Positions 1-9,478 are shown, counted from the stretch's first letter. The stretch: DNA of 64,000 bases from Pseudomonas parakoreensis (GCF_021602155.1 NZ_BQHY01000016.1:62001-126000), one strand, 5' to 3'. The notes: generated by a model not told the origin, from the letters alone. Numbers and translations are program-made.

Positions 1-1
1 C

Positions 2-1813
2 GAGCAGCGCCGCGAAACCCGCATTGATCAGGTCAGCACCGCGTTGACCGCACTGGTTACCCAACTGCAAGCGTTGCCACTGCCGCGGGAAGTCGCCCAG
101 CCGCTGAAGAAATTCGCCAAGCAACTGGACAGTCGGGTCGGCCAGGCGCGGGAAATGCCGCTGCTGCTGAGCGAACTCAGCGGTTTGCAGGGCAAAGCGT
201 TGAGCCAGCTGGAAACCCCACCCGCGCCAGAACGCCCGGGCCTTCTGCAACGCCTGTTTGGCAATCGCGAAGCCGAAGAAACGCCAGGGACGCAGGGCCC
301 GGAGCAACCTCAAGCGCCTGCGCCAATACCAGCGCCGCCATCAGCCAACACTGAACCTGATGTCGAGCCCGCACAGACGCCAACAGGCGAACCGACTCCG
401 GCACCGGTCAGCGCCGCGCCTCTATTGCAACCGGCAGAGGCAAGCCCTCAACAGGCACCTGCAGCGCAACCGCAGGCCGAATCGTCCGTGGTGTCATTTG
501 TGCCGCCGGTCATTGCCATCGAGACGGCGCCCGAACCACTGCCTGAACTCAAACCGCCCCTCGAACCTCTGGCCCCGCCGCTTGCGCCACCAGCCTTCAT
601 AGCGGCGATCAACCCTGACGAGTTGATCCACCCGGGCGACGCCCCGGCCCCCTTGCTCCTCGACAGCCTGCCCCTGCCTGCCCCGATTGCCCAAGCCTTG
701 GCTGCCATCGATCCGGAGCAGCCCGAGCAAGACATTCTTTACGCCCTGCCCGATTCGCCGGAGCCTTCCTACAGCTCGGTGGCCAAACACATCGAAGACA
801 CGCTGATCGGGCTGCTCGACGATCTGACCTTGCCAGAGCGCCATCGCCCGCAAGCCGAGGCCATGCGTGATCGCTTGAAAAATGGCCTGAACTGGTACGA
901 ACTCCTGCCCATTCTCGACGACCTTGCCACCTTGATGCTGGCAATCACCGACAGCGGCCAACACGAATTCGAAGCCTATCTGCAGCGGCTCAACGAACGC
1001 CTCGAAGCATTCCAGAGCAATTTGCAGGCCGCCAGCGAGGGCCATGCCGACAACAGCTCGGCAGCCCGGGCAATGGACACGCAGATTCGCGAGCAAGTCG
1101 ACGGCTTGCAGACCAGCGTGCAGGAAGCGGCCGATCTGGATGATCTCAAGCGAGTGCTGGAGAACCATCTCGAAGGCCTGCTCGGTACCATGGACCAGCA
1201 TCAGCAACAACGCGATGCCCGCGAGCAGGAAGTGGCAGCACGTCTCAAAGGCCTGGCCGAACGTGTGGCGCACATGGAGCAGGAAGCCCTGGGCTTTCGC
1301 GAACATCTGGAAGAACAGCGACAGAAAGCCCTGATTGACCCGTTGACCGGCCTGCCCAACCGCGCTGCCTGGAGCGAACGGCTGGAACACGAGATCAGGC
1401 AATGGCAACAACACGGCAACACCTTGAGCCTGGCGATGCTCGACCTCGATCATTTCAAGCGCATCAACGACAACTACGGCCATCTGGCGGGCGACAAGGT
1501 ATTGAAAATCATCGCCACGGTGCTGCGCAAACGTCTGCGTGGGGCGGATTTCATTGCTCGTTTCGGCGGAGAGGAATTCGTTCTGCTGCTGCCAGCCACC
1601 ACGCCGACCGTCGGCGCCAAATTGCTGGAAACCCTGCGAGCGGCCATCGAAGCGTGCCCGTTTCACTTCAAGGGTGAACGGGTGACGATCACCATTTCCA
1701 TGGGACTGGCGTCGTTCAAGCCGGGAGAACACAGCGATCTGGTGCTTAAAAGAGCCGATCAGGCGCTGTACCGGGCGAAAAACGGCGGACGGAACCGAGT
1801 CGAACTGGGCTGA
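2..1813 (+). CDS. dgcH: Diguanylate cyclase with GGDEF domain (5' end outside window)
   Basis: The C-terminal GGDEF domain makes the second messenger c-di-GMP from two GTP. The frame is open from base 2, so the true start lies left of the window; about 603 residues are visible. A long Pro/Ala/Glu-rich low-complexity stretch (about 240-730) is followed by a helical, coiled-coil-like region and then the cyclase domain. The active site is GGEEF at 1565-1579, and an RGAD inhibitory (RxxD) site lies five residues before it, so product inhibition is expected. No membrane segment is visible in this part. The neighbours (AmpD-type amidase, EAL protein, KinB/AlgB) match the setting of P. aeruginosa DgcH (PA5487), which is the basis of the symbol. 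The enzyme class is secure; the exact orthologue is inferred from context. Confidence 0.85.
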   Translation, partial: EQRRETRIDQVSTALTALVTQLQALPLPREVAQPLKKFAKQLDSRVGQAREMPLLLSELSGLQGKALSQLETPPAPERPGLLQRLFGNREAEETPGTQGPEQPQAPAPIPAPPSANTEPDVEPAQTPTGEPTPAPVSAAPLLQPAEASPQQAPAAQPQAESSVVSFVPPVIAIETAPEPLPELKPPLEPLAPPLAPPAFIAAINPDELIHPGDAPAPLLLDSLPLPAPIAQALAAIDPEQPEQDILYALPDSPEPSYSSVAKHIEDTLIGLLDDLTLPERHRPQAEAMRDRLKNGLNWYELLPILDDLATLMLAITDSGQHEFEAYLQRLNERLEAFQSNLQAASEGHADNSSAARAMDTQIREQVDGLQTSVQEAADLDDLKRVLENHLEGLLGTMDQHQQQRDAREQEVAARLKGLAERVAHMEQEALGFREHLEEQRQKALIDPLTGLPNRAAWSERLEHEIRQWQQHGNTLSLAMLDLDHFKRINDNYGHLAGDKVLKIIATVLRKRLRGADFIARFGGEEFVLLLPATTPTVGAKLLETLRAAIEACPFHFKGERVTITISMGLASFKPGEHSDLVLKRADQALYRAKNGGRNRVELG

Positions 1814-1861
1814 GCAAGTTGTTCCATTTTGTTTAAATCGGCCCGTCAGGCGTCGATAGGC

Positions 1862-1909
1862 AAGGCAGTACGTTACACTGTTGCATTATTGTCTTGCGTG
1901 TACTGCCTT
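1862..1909. repeat. Perfect 10-bp inverted repeat in the ampDh2 leader
   Basis: AAGGCAGTAC at 1862-1871 is exactly complementary to GTACTGCCTT at 1900-1909. The right arm ends five bases before the ATG of the amidase lipoprotein gene. No T-run follows, so it is not a classical terminator. It could fold over the translation start, which has no clear Shine-Dalgarno sequence. Confidence 0.5.
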
Positions 1910-1914
1910 CTGCC

Positions 1915-2694
1915 ATGAAATTTTTCGCCCTCCTCGCGTCGCTGCTCGTTCTGGCCGGTTGTGCCAGCGGCCCGCGTTATGACACCAGCCACCCTTCGGC
2001 CAATCACGACAGCCGCGTGCAATTCGTGATCGTGCACTACACCTCCGCTTCCCTCGCCCGCTCGCTGCAACTGCTGACCCACGGCGAAGTCAGCAGCCAC
2101 TATCTGATCGGCGACGACAAAGGCGGTACCATCTACAAACTGATGGATGAAAACCAGCGCGCCTGGCACGCCGGCGAGAGCCAGTGGCAGGGCCGTACCT
2201 GGCTAAACTCCAGCTCGATCGGCATCGAAATCGTCAATCCGGGCTTCAAGGACACGCCGACCGGGCGCCTCTGGTACCCGTACAGCGAAGCGCAGATTCA
2301 ATCGCTTATCGTCCTGCTCAAGGACATCAGCCAGCGCCAGGGCATCAGCCAGCGCCATATCATTGGCCACAGCGACATCGCGCCCCTGCGCAAACTCGAC
2401 CCGGGTCCCTTGTTCCCATGGAAACGTCTGGCCGCCGAAGGCCTGGGCGTATGGCCCAACGAACAAGCGGTGGCCCGGCAACAGCTGCAGTTCAACGCCG
2501 AACTGCCGAGCATCAGCTGGTTCCAGGCGCAACTGGCGCGCTTCGGTTATGACACTCCGCAGACCGGCGAGCTGGACGTAGCGACCCGCCATGTCCTGGC
2601 AGCGTTCCAGATGCACTTTCGCCCTTCACGCTTCGACGGCACACCGGACGCACAAACGGCAGCGTTGTTGCAGGTCCTCAATCAGACAAAATAA
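1915..2694 (+). CDS. ampDh2: N-acetylmuramoyl-L-alanine amidase, AmpD family lipoprotein
   Basis: It cleaves the bond between N-acetylmuramic acid and L-alanine of the stem peptide in cell-wall recycling and remodelling. The 259-residue protein begins with a lipoprotein signal (LAGC, Cys16), so it is periplasmic and lipid-anchored. The Amidase_2 fold carries the expected zinc ligands in IVHYTSAS, HIIGHSDIAP and the Asp of KLDPGPLF. A peptidoglycan-binding-like helical domain occupies the last 65 residues or so. The ATG at 1915 is chosen because the signal peptide starts there; an in-frame TTG at 1894 would add seven residues that spoil the signal. Its place between a diguanylate cyclase and kinB matches AmpDh2 (PA5485). 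Confidence 0.88.
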   Translation: MKFFALLASLLVLAGCASGPRYDTSHPSANHDSRVQFVIVHYTSASLARSLQLLTHGEVSSHYLIGDDKGGTIYKLMDENQRAWHAGESQWQGRTWLNSSSIGIEIVNPGFKDTPTGRLWYPYSEAQIQSLIVLLKDISQRQGISQRHIIGHSDIAPLRKLDPGPLFPWKRLAAEGLGVWPNEQAVARQQLQFNAELPSISWFQAQLARFGYDTPQTGELDVATRHVLAAFQMHFRPSRFDGTPDAQTAALLQVLNQTK

Positions 2695-2767
2695 TGACGC
2701 CCGCCCGACGGTCAGGGCGAAAACGAAATCAGCAGCTATAACTCATTGGTAATTCTTCGGATATTCC

Positions 2768-4384
2768 ATGATGGTTGCTACCCGAGCGACGCTGCGTAGC
2801 TGGTTTTATCGCCCGTGGTTTTTGGCGATGATCGCGGCTGTCTTCAGTGTTGCATTGCTGATAGCCGGCGGAATGTTCGTCGCCATGCGCCAGATTGAAC
2901 AGAACGAAAGCCAGGAAATGAACACCCAGGGCGAGCGTTTTCTGGCACGCCTTGAGCAGCTGTTCGGGCAATTGCGCGAAAGTCTCGATGACCTCGAAGC
3001 GCAGCCGCTGCGCAGTTGCGATGAGGAAATGATCGCCACCCTGCAACAGGTCACCTTCAACTATCGCTTCGTCTATGAAGCGGCCTACATGGATGGTGCG
3101 CGGATATGCTCCAACCGGCCCCGTCAGGAAGGACTGTCGGTGGTTCGCGCACCGGATATCAAAGGACCGACCTACAGTTACTGGCTCAACACCACCACCG
3201 AACCGGATGAAAACCGCGCGGCGCTGATGCTCGGGCGCGGCAATTTTCGCGTGGCGACATCACGCGGGCATTTGACCGACATGGTCGATCTGCCGCCGGA
3301 CAGCAGCCTGCTGGTGGTGCTGGACCACGGCAAACGGGCGATTCCGGTGCTGGGCACCGCGCAGACGTGGCCACCAACCGAAGCGTGGCCACCCAAAAGC
3401 CGCGCGCCCCTGCAAGTCACCCAGTCACGGCTGATCTACCGCATGCCAACCAACAATCCGGAATACCAGTTGGTGCTGATCACCCCGCGCAGCGGCATGC
3501 ATATTCCCAGCGTCTGGTGGTGGATGGTGCCGATCTGCCTGCTGCTGGGAGCGTTTGTCGGATTCTTTGTGTTTTTGCTGGTGCGCCAGCGCCAGTCACT
3601 GGACGCCGAACTCCAGGGCGCCATTCGACGTGGCGAGCTGCAAGTGTTGTATCAGCCGATCTTCGATCTCGATAGCCGCAATTGCGTAGGCGCCGAAGCC
3701 CTGCTGCGCTGGCGTCGCCCGGACGGCACGCTGACCAGTCCCGACCTGTTCATTCCATTGGCGGAAAACACCGGGCAGATCCGGCAGATGACAGACTTTG
3801 TCCTGCAACGGCTGCTGGAACAACTGGGACCGGTGCTGCGCGCCAATCCGCAGCTGTACATTTCGGTCAACCTCGCCGCCTGCGACGTGATGGTGCCGCG
3901 CATCGGCCAGGTCATGGCCAGGCTGCTGACGCTGCACCGGGTCGCCGCGCGACAGATAGCCTTTGAAGTCACCGAGCGCGGACTGATCGACGTGGTGGTG
4001 GCGCGGGAGAACCTGCAAGCCTTGCGCGATGTAGGCCATCAAGTGCTGATCGATGACTTCGGTACCGGTTATTGCAGCCTCGCCTACCTGCAGACGCTGC
4101 CAGTGGATTGCCTGAAGATCGACAAGGCCTTCATCGACGCGCTCGGCCATGATGCGGCCAGCAGCGGCGTTGCGCCGCACATCATTCACATGGCGCAGGC
4201 TCTGGAGTTGAAAGTGATTGCCGAAGGCATCGAGCACGAAGCGCAAGCCGTGTTTCTCAGCAGTGAGGGGGTCAAGTTCGGTCAGGGCTGGCTGTTTGCC
4301 CAAGCCCTGAGTGCGGTGCAGTTCATCGAACTGATCACCCGGGGACGGCGCCTCACCGGGCGCCGGCTGGACGACGAAGCCTAG
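2768..4384 (+). CDS. EAL-domain c-di-GMP phosphodiesterase with CSS-motif periplasmic sensor
   Basis: This membrane protein of 538 residues is predicted to hydrolyse c-di-GMP to pGpG. A first membrane segment (residues about 18-40) precedes a periplasmic region with an RSCDEE (CSS-type) motif near residue 80; a second segment (about 245-270) leads to the cytoplasmic EAL domain. Catalytic signatures are present: GAEALLRW near residue 309, the VNLA motif, DDFGTGYCSL, KIDKAFID and VIAEGIE. The two membrane-bounding cysteines suggest redox (DsbA/B) control as known for CSS-EAL proteins. It ends convergently with kinB: the stop codons overlap in the tetranucleotide CTAG (4381-4384). Confidence 0.9.
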   Translation: MMVATRATLRSWFYRPWFLAMIAAVFSVALLIAGGMFVAMRQIEQNESQEMNTQGERFLARLEQLFGQLRESLDDLEAQPLRSCDEEMIATLQQVTFNYRFVYEAAYMDGARICSNRPRQEGLSVVRAPDIKGPTYSYWLNTTTEPDENRAALMLGRGNFRVATSRGHLTDMVDLPPDSSLLVVLDHGKRAIPVLGTAQTWPPTEAWPPKSRAPLQVTQSRLIYRMPTNNPEYQLVLITPRSGMHIPSVWWWMVPICLLLGAFVGFFVFLLVRQRQSLDAELQGAIRRGELQVLYQPIFDLDSRNCVGAEALLRWRRPDGTLTSPDLFIPLAENTGQIRQMTDFVLQRLLEQLGPVLRANPQLYISVNLAACDVMVPRIGQVMARLLTLHRVAARQIAFEVTERGLIDVVVARENLQALRDVGHQVLIDDFGTGYCSLAYLQTLPVDCLKIDKAFIDALGHDAASSGVAPHIIHMAQALELKVIAEGIEHEAQAVFLSSEGVKFGQGWLFAQALSAVQFIELITRGRRLTGRRLDDEA

Positions 4385-6171
4385 ACCGCCAGCGCCATGT
4401 AGAACTGCGTGCCCTGCCCCGGCCGCGAATAGACGCCCATCCGCCCGCCATGCAGCTGGACGATTTCCTTGCACAGCGCCAGACCCAGCCCGGCGCCACC
4501 CTTCTTGCGCCCGACCTGCACAAACGGCTCGAAAATCCGCCCCTGCTGACCGTAGGCAATGCCTTCGCCGTTGTCTTCGACGCTGATGATCACCCGTTCG
4601 CCATGCCGCCGCGCCTGCAGACGAATCTGGCCGTCGCGGGCGGTATGGCGCAGAGCGTTGTCGATCAGGTTGTCGAGTACCCGCTCAAGCTGTGCCTGAT
4701 CGGCCTGCAGACGCGGCAACGGCCCTTGCACTTCGACGCTCAGGGCAATGCCTTTGCCCGCAGCGCAATCGGCGAAGCGCGACTGCGCCTGCTCCAGCAA
4801 ATCTTCGATGGAGCACGGCGCCAGAGTGAGTTTCTGCAAGCCGTTCTGATAGCGCGAGAAGTTGAGCAAGTCGTTGATCAACTGCATCAAGCGCTGCATC
4901 TCTTCGTTGACCGTGTCGAGCAGGTCCGCCTCGCGTGACTCCGGGGGGAACTTCGCACGTTCGCGAAACAGGCCGAACGCCATGTGCATGCCGGTGACCG
5001 GCGTACGCAGCTCATGGGAGGCGCGCAGCACGAACTCGCTGCGCACGCGCTCGAAGGCGCGTTGCTCGGTGACATCGTGCAGCACCATCACCGCACCCAG
5101 AATATGCCCCTGGATGTGACTGACCGGGGTCAAACTGTAGGTCAGCAAGCGCGATTCGCCATCGACCTCGATGCTCAAATCTTCCGGGGCGCGCTCAAGG
5201 GTACCGCCGCGCAGCACCAGTTGCAGTTGCGCGTCGAGCTCCGGGCGCTCGAGCGCAGTGCCCAGGCCTTGGCCGAGACGGTCACTGTCCCAACCCAACT
5301 GACGCTGAGCCACTGGATTGAGGTGTTCCAGATGCCCTTCACGGTCGATCATCAACAAGCCGTCGTCGATGCTGTCGAGCACCGCCTGCAGGCGTTGCTG
5401 ACCGGCCAGCAATTCGTCGACGTTGGTCGCCTGATGCTCGCGCAGCGCCTCGGCCATAAGCCCGAAGCGCTTGGTCAGCTGGTTCATTTCCATCGCCGAG
5501 GAAATCGGCAGCGTCACTTCGAAATTGCCTTGGCCGATGTTGTCCGCCGCTTTGGCCAGCGCCTCGATGGGCGCGCCAAAACGCCGGGCAATGGCGTGCG
5601 CGGTGACGAAGCCGATAATCAGCACCGCCAATCCCACCAGCCCGAGCAGACCGGAGACCAGCAGTGCCCTTTCCCGGGCGTCATGCTGCACTGCGTTGAT
5701 GTTGTCCAGCGCGTGCTTGTGCTCGGTAATCAAACCGTTGCGCAAGGTGTTGAAGCGCTCCCTGAGGTCGCTGTTACCACTGAGCACATTGCCCGGATCA
5801 CGCGACATCTCGAACGCCTGGAGAAAACTCAGGTAGTCAGCCTTGGCCTGGGTAAACCCGTACTGTCGGCCATCGCCCTCTGCCTCCTGCGAAATGCCTT
5901 CATCCAGCAATTGCAGGTAATGCTGCTTTGACGCTTCGAACGCGACGGGGTCGGGCTTTTCGGCCAGCATCAGCACCAGTTGATCGCCGAGGGTCTGGCG
6001 CAGTTTGAGCCCCAGGTCGAGGGTCACGAAGTTGCTGCGGATCGTTGCTTCCTGAGTACCGGCCATCTGCATCACGCTGACCAGCCCGAGCAACAGCCCG
6101 AGCAAGGCGACCGTGATCAGCGCAGAGATGCTCAGAAACAAGCGAGTGCGCAACTTCATCGCCAGTTTCAT
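4381..6171 (-). CDS. kinB: Sensor histidine kinase KinB
   Basis: This inner-membrane sensor kinase/phosphatase is the partner of AlgB, known in P. aeruginosa for control of alginate and virulence. It has 596 residues with two N-terminal membrane segments around a helical periplasmic domain, a HAMP linker (RRFGAPIEALAKAADN), a PAS domain (SIDDGLLMIDREGHLEH), the H-box ASHELRTPVTG near residue 387, and N (LIDNALRH), G1 (DNGEGI) and G2 (GAGLGLALCK) boxes. The start at 6171 is preferred over the upstream extension, because the earlier residues lie inside the algB coding end and do not resemble the family. A second ATG at 6159 is also possible. The gene starts just after the algB stop, giving an algB-kinB operon. 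Confidence 0.93.
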   Translation of the reverse strand: MKLAMKLRTRLFLSISALITVALLGLLLGLVSVMQMAGTQEATIRSNFVTLDLGLKLRQTLGDQLVLMLAEKPDPVAFEASKQHYLQLLDEGISQEAEGDGRQYGFTQAKADYLSFLQAFEMSRDPGNVLSGNSDLRERFNTLRNGLITEHKHALDNINAVQHDARERALLVSGLLGLVGLAVLIIGFVTAHAIARRFGAPIEALAKAADNIGQGNFEVTLPISSAMEMNQLTKRFGLMAEALREHQATNVDELLAGQQRLQAVLDSIDDGLLMIDREGHLEHLNPVAQRQLGWDSDRLGQGLGTALERPELDAQLQLVLRGGTLERAPEDLSIEVDGESRLLTYSLTPVSHIQGHILGAVMVLHDVTEQRAFERVRSEFVLRASHELRTPVTGMHMAFGLFRERAKFPPESREADLLDTVNEEMQRLMQLINDLLNFSRYQNGLQKLTLAPCSIEDLLEQAQSRFADCAAGKGIALSVEVQGPLPRLQADQAQLERVLDNLIDNALRHTARDGQIRLQARRHGERVIISVEDNGEGIAYGQQGRIFEPFVQVGRKKGGAGLGLALCKEIVQLHGGRMGVYSRPGQGTQFYMALAV

Positions 6172-6181
6172 CGTCGGGCGC

Positions 6182-7528
6182 TCACAGGTTGTACTGCTTG
6201 CGCTTGCGATACAGGGTCGACGCGTCGATGCCCAAGGTTTTCGCCGCCTGATCAAGGGTGCCTGCCGTTGCCAGCACCGCGCCGATGTGGGCTTTTTCCA
6301 GTTCATCGAGGCTCAGCGCGGCACCGACTCGCGGTGCGTTGTTCGCCGGTTGCTCGGCCATGCCGAGGTGGCTGATTTCCACGCGCTCCTGCGGGCAGAT
6401 GATGCTGGCCCGCTCCACTACGTTGCGCAGCTCGCGGATGTTGCCCGGCCAGCGATAACCCAGCAACGCCTCGCGCGCCTCGTCACTGAAGCCCCGTGCC
6501 GGCCGCGCGTACTCTTTGACGAAACGCGCGAGGAAGCGGTCGGCCAGGGTCAGGATGTCCTCGGCACGTTCGCGCAATGGCGGCAGATGCAGGGTGATCA
6601 CATTGAGGCGATACAACAGGTCTTCACGGAAGCGCCCGTCGCGCACCATGTCCTCAAGATTGAGGTTGGTCGCGGCGAGAATCCGCACATCGGCGCGGCG
6701 GGTCACTGGATCCCCTACCCGCTCGTATTCCTTGTCCTGAATAAAACGCAGCAACTTTGGTTGCAAAGTCAGCGGAAAATCGCCGATCTCATCAAGAAAC
6801 AGCGTGCCGCCGTCTGCTTGATTGACCCGCCCCAAGGTGCTTTCACTGGCCCCGGTGAACGCACCGCGACTGTGGCCGAACAGCTCGCTCTCCATCAGTT
6901 CCGCAGTCAACGACGGGCAGTTGATGGTCACGCAGGATTTCTTCTCGCGCTTGCTCCAGCCGTGAATGGCCCGGGCCAGTTCGCCCTTACCTGTGCCGGA
7001 TTCGCCGAGAATAAGGATGTTGGCGTCGGTACCAGCGACCTGCCGCGCAGTTTCCAGCACGACTTTCATCGCCGGGCTGTGGGAGTCGAGGCCGTCCTTG
7101 GGTTTGCGGATCTCGCCTTCGAGGGCTTCCAGACGCGCCGAGAGCTGACGCACTTCCAGTTGCTTGGCGGTGGCCAGACGCAACTGGTCGGGGCTGCAGG
7201 GTTTGACCAGATAATCGGCGGCGCCCGCCTGGATCGCATCCACCGCGGTATCAACCGCCGAGTGGGCGGTGACAATGACCACGCGCATCCATGGCGCCTG
7301 AATGCGCATCTGCGCCAGTACGTCGAGACCGTTGTCTTCACCCAGACGCAAATCAAGGAAGCACAGGTCAAACACCTGACGTTGCAACAATGCCTCGGCC
7401 TGAGCCGCGCTGTTGGCGGTGGCCACTGTATAACCTTCGTCCTCGAGGCAGTAACGAAAGGTTCGCAGGATGGCGGACTCATCGTCCACCAGCAGAATGC
7501 GGCCTTGATGCTCAGTGGCAGATTCCAT
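6182..7528 (-). CDS. algB: NtrC-family response regulator AlgB
   Basis: This is the response regulator of the KinB/AlgB pair. The 448-residue protein has a receiver domain with the phospho-acceptor in LCFLDLRL (Asp59), an AAA+ domain with Walker A GESGTGKG near residue 172 and the sigma-54 contact loop GAFTGA, and a Fis-type helix-turn-helix at the C terminus (TLDQAAKTLGIDASTLYRKR). The ATG at 7528 has an AGGA ribosome site, and the length equals the known family size; the longer upstream frame has no family resemblance. It leads the operon with kinB. Confidence 0.94.
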   Translation of the reverse strand: MESATEHQGRILLVDDESAILRTFRYCLEDEGYTVATANSAAQAEALLQRQVFDLCFLDLRLGEDNGLDVLAQMRIQAPWMRVVIVTAHSAVDTAVDAIQAGAADYLVKPCSPDQLRLATAKQLEVRQLSARLEALEGEIRKPKDGLDSHSPAMKVVLETARQVAGTDANILILGESGTGKGELARAIHGWSKREKKSCVTINCPSLTAELMESELFGHSRGAFTGASESTLGRVNQADGGTLFLDEIGDFPLTLQPKLLRFIQDKEYERVGDPVTRRADVRILAATNLNLEDMVRDGRFREDLLYRLNVITLHLPPLRERAEDILTLADRFLARFVKEYARPARGFSDEAREALLGYRWPGNIRELRNVVERASIICPQERVEISHLGMAEQPANNAPRVGAALSLDELEKAHIGAVLATAGTLDQAAKTLGIDASTLYRKRKQYNL

Positions 7529-7954
7529 TTTTCCTACGCTCCATAGTGATTGATCTTGGGTTAGTCCCGGAAAAATCGGGCAAGTTGCATGGTTGATTCT
7601 GAACGATGCGAGCCATAGGAGGGTAGCTCTCTCCTGCCTTAACGGCCAATCCATTGATTTTGTTGAGTTTTTAAACAATCACCGATTCGCAGGGGTAACC
7701 CCGCGTACATTTCTGACATCCAGGACGTGCTCTCAATTCCATAAGAATGAAATCTCCTACGAAATAATCGTGCATTCCGCACGACCGTAGACGACCCATC
7801 GTGCAGGATGCGTCCGTCGCTGAATTTTAACTACTTGTAAGCTCTTGATTTTATTGAATATTTTTCAATGAAAAACCTGGCATGCAGCCTGCAATAACTC
7901 ATTCAGCCCGGGCAGATTCCACTGCCCCAACCGAATAAGAGTGAGGAACCCAGG
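7529..7954. other. Intergenic region between algB and the small-protein cluster
   Basis: These 426 bases separate the divergent algB and the 7955 gene. No convincing coding frame is seen. The part near 7610-7870 is clearly AT-richer than its surroundings, as expected for promoters firing both ways. A sigma-54-like site at 7878-7893 is listed separately. Confidence 0.6.
7878..7893 (+). promoter_or_regulatory. Candidate sigma-54 promoter (-24/-12)
   Basis: TGGCATG (7878-7884), four bases, then CTGCA (7889-7893) matches TGGCAYR-N4-TTGCW with one mismatch. The GG and GC dinucleotides are ten bases apart, as required. It lies 62 bases before the ATG at 7955 and points at it. It faces away from algB, whose product has the sigma-54-activator GAFTGA loop. 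Confidence 0.45.
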
Positions 7955-8239
7955 ATGACTCGCCAACGTGCCGCCCAAGTGCGTATCTCGCCACTGCATA
8001 TCCAGCAAGGCCTGTTTGGCGTGCTTGCACTGTTGATCACCCTGATCGCCTGCCAGCAATACCTGAGCTGGGAAAACAGCCAGAAGCCTGAGCCGCTGAT
8101 CTCGATTAAACACAGCACGCAGACGCACTTCAGTGCCGTTAGCAGCAGTCAGGCCGAAAGCGCTTCGATGCGCATGATGGACGTCGATCAGCCGCAGCCG
8201 CTGGATCAACTGCCACGTGAAGAGCGCTGGGTTTTCTGA
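7955..8239 (+). CDS. Small single-pass membrane protein of unknown function
   Basis: I do not recognise a named family. The 94-residue product has one hydrophobic segment (about residues 16-35, IQQGLFGVLALLITLIACQQ) and a polar C-terminal tail with many Ser/Gln, suggesting a small inner-membrane protein with a periplasmic tail. GAGG about 12 bases upstream supports the ATG. It is the first gene of a run with the DUF1328 protein (72 bases later) and the Ivy-type inhibitor, so an envelope role is plausible. A sigma-54-like promoter precedes it. Confidence 0.75.
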   Translation: MTRQRAAQVRISPLHIQQGLFGVLALLITLIACQQYLSWENSQKPEPLISIKHSTQTHFSAVSSSQAESASMRMMDVDQPQPLDQLPREERWVF

Positions 8240-8476
<237 letters not shown>

Positions 8477-8478
8477 CG

Positions 8479-8943
8479 ATGATTGCGTTAAAGACACTGG
8501 CAGCCGCCCTGCTTCTGGGCGGTAGTGCCATGGCGATCGCGGCCAATGATGGCCAGGCGCGGGTCAACGAGCTGCTCAGCTCCGACCCGCAATACCGGGA
8601 AACCTGGCAAGGCGTTGTGAAGCATGAAGAGCGCCTCCCGGAATGGGTGATGAACCTGTCCGGTACGCCAGAGCAGCAGATGAATGCCGTGACCGAAGAT
8701 GGCGACAAGTATCTGGTCGGGCCGCTCTGCGAATCCGCAGACAAGTGCCTCAACCACCGCTTGATCGTGGCTTTCAGCTTCGACAAAAAAGATGCCTACG
8801 CCATGCTCGTCGATGTGCCCGAAGGACTGCCGGCCGACAAGTCGCCAACGCGACATGCCACTTACCGCTTCCTCGGCAAACCGGATCAGGGCATGCAGAA
8901 CCTGTTGATGGAAACGCTGAAGAAAGATCCGAACTGGTACTGA
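8479..8943 (+). CDS. Ivy-family periplasmic inhibitor of vertebrate lysozyme
   Basis: Members of the Ivy family bind and block C-type lysozyme in the periplasm; some Pseudomonas copies may instead control lytic transglycosylases. The 154-residue product has a signal peptide ending near AMAIA (residues about 1-20) and a mature domain of family size. It contains the conserved two-cysteine loop, here CESADKC, the equivalent of CKPHDC in E. coli Ivy, so the key loop residues differ. The start is ATG at 8479, two bases after the DUF1328 stop; a longer upstream reading overlaps that gene and is not used. Confidence 0.82.
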   Translation: MIALKTLAAALLLGGSAMAIAANDGQARVNELLSSDPQYRETWQGVVKHEERLPEWVMNLSGTPEQQMNAVTEDGDKYLVGPLCESADKCLNHRLIVAFSFDKKDAYAMLVDVPEGLPADKSPTRHATYRFLGKPDQGMQNLLMETLKKDPNWY

Positions 8944-8953
8944 TTCGAACATG

Positions 8954-8978
8954 AGGGCAGCGCCCCGCTGCCCTTTAT
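8954..8978 (+). terminator. Intrinsic terminator after the Ivy-type gene
   Basis: The stem AGGGCAGCG/CGCTGCCCT with a CCC loop (8954-8974) is followed by TTATT. It lies 10 bases after the stop codon and ends the small-protein operon. Confidence 0.6.
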
Positions 8979-9478
8979 TGCGCCTGCCCGAGGAAGGTCG
9001 GCGCATGACCAAGGGGCCGGGACGTTCTGACTGTTGCAGGGTCGGAGTGACCTACGGGTACAGGGAGTGCCTGCGCGAGGGCCGGGTCAGGGTAAAAGCT
9101 GCGACGCAGGTTCGCCGACCCTCAGCGGTTCGACGGACTTGCGCTGAGCTTTGCGCGATACAAAACATTGATCCAGAGCGTCCTGCTCGCCTTTTTATGG
9201 TTCAGACTGCGCGCGAAAACATTTCGCCGTGTTTCCTGGCGACCGTATATCGAGAAAGAGCCCCTTTAAACTGTGGGACTTCTAGTCTGCAAATGTAGGC
9301 TTTTTCCTGAATTTTTCGATGAATTCACTCGTTCAAAAAACAACCAACCTAAGCTGAAATGGCGGGTTCACGGCACTTATGCCGGCTGAAATGTCGTAAT
9401 CGAACCGCTTGGGACGTCAGTTTCATTTAAAAAATCTCATGCCGATTCGGCATAGGGTAGGCGTTTACGGCATTAGAC
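8979..9478. other. Long gap before gltP without a convincing gene
   Basis: About 500 bases without a supported coding frame. A 115-codon frame at 8951-9298 is rich in Arg/Cys and lacks a ribosome site. The right part (9300-9478) turns AT-rich and contains ATGCCGATTCGGCAT, a near-perfect palindrome at 9439-9453, ahead of a strong terminator. This suggests a transcribed leader or small RNA. Confidence 0.5.

Noticed and set aside
494-1732. Long open frame on the minus strand (412 codons) inside the cyclase gene
   Set aside because: It mirrors the GC-rich third positions of the plus-strand gene, which has clear GGDEF motifs; the antisense translation has no domain.
6113-7546. Plus-strand frame of 477 codons antisense to algB
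   Set aside because: algB has full NtrC-type motifs on the other strand; the plus frame is a composition shadow.
8951-9298. 115-codon plus frame after the Ivy-type gene
   Set aside because: It overlaps the terminator hairpin, has no ribosome site and reads Arg/Cys-rich without pattern.
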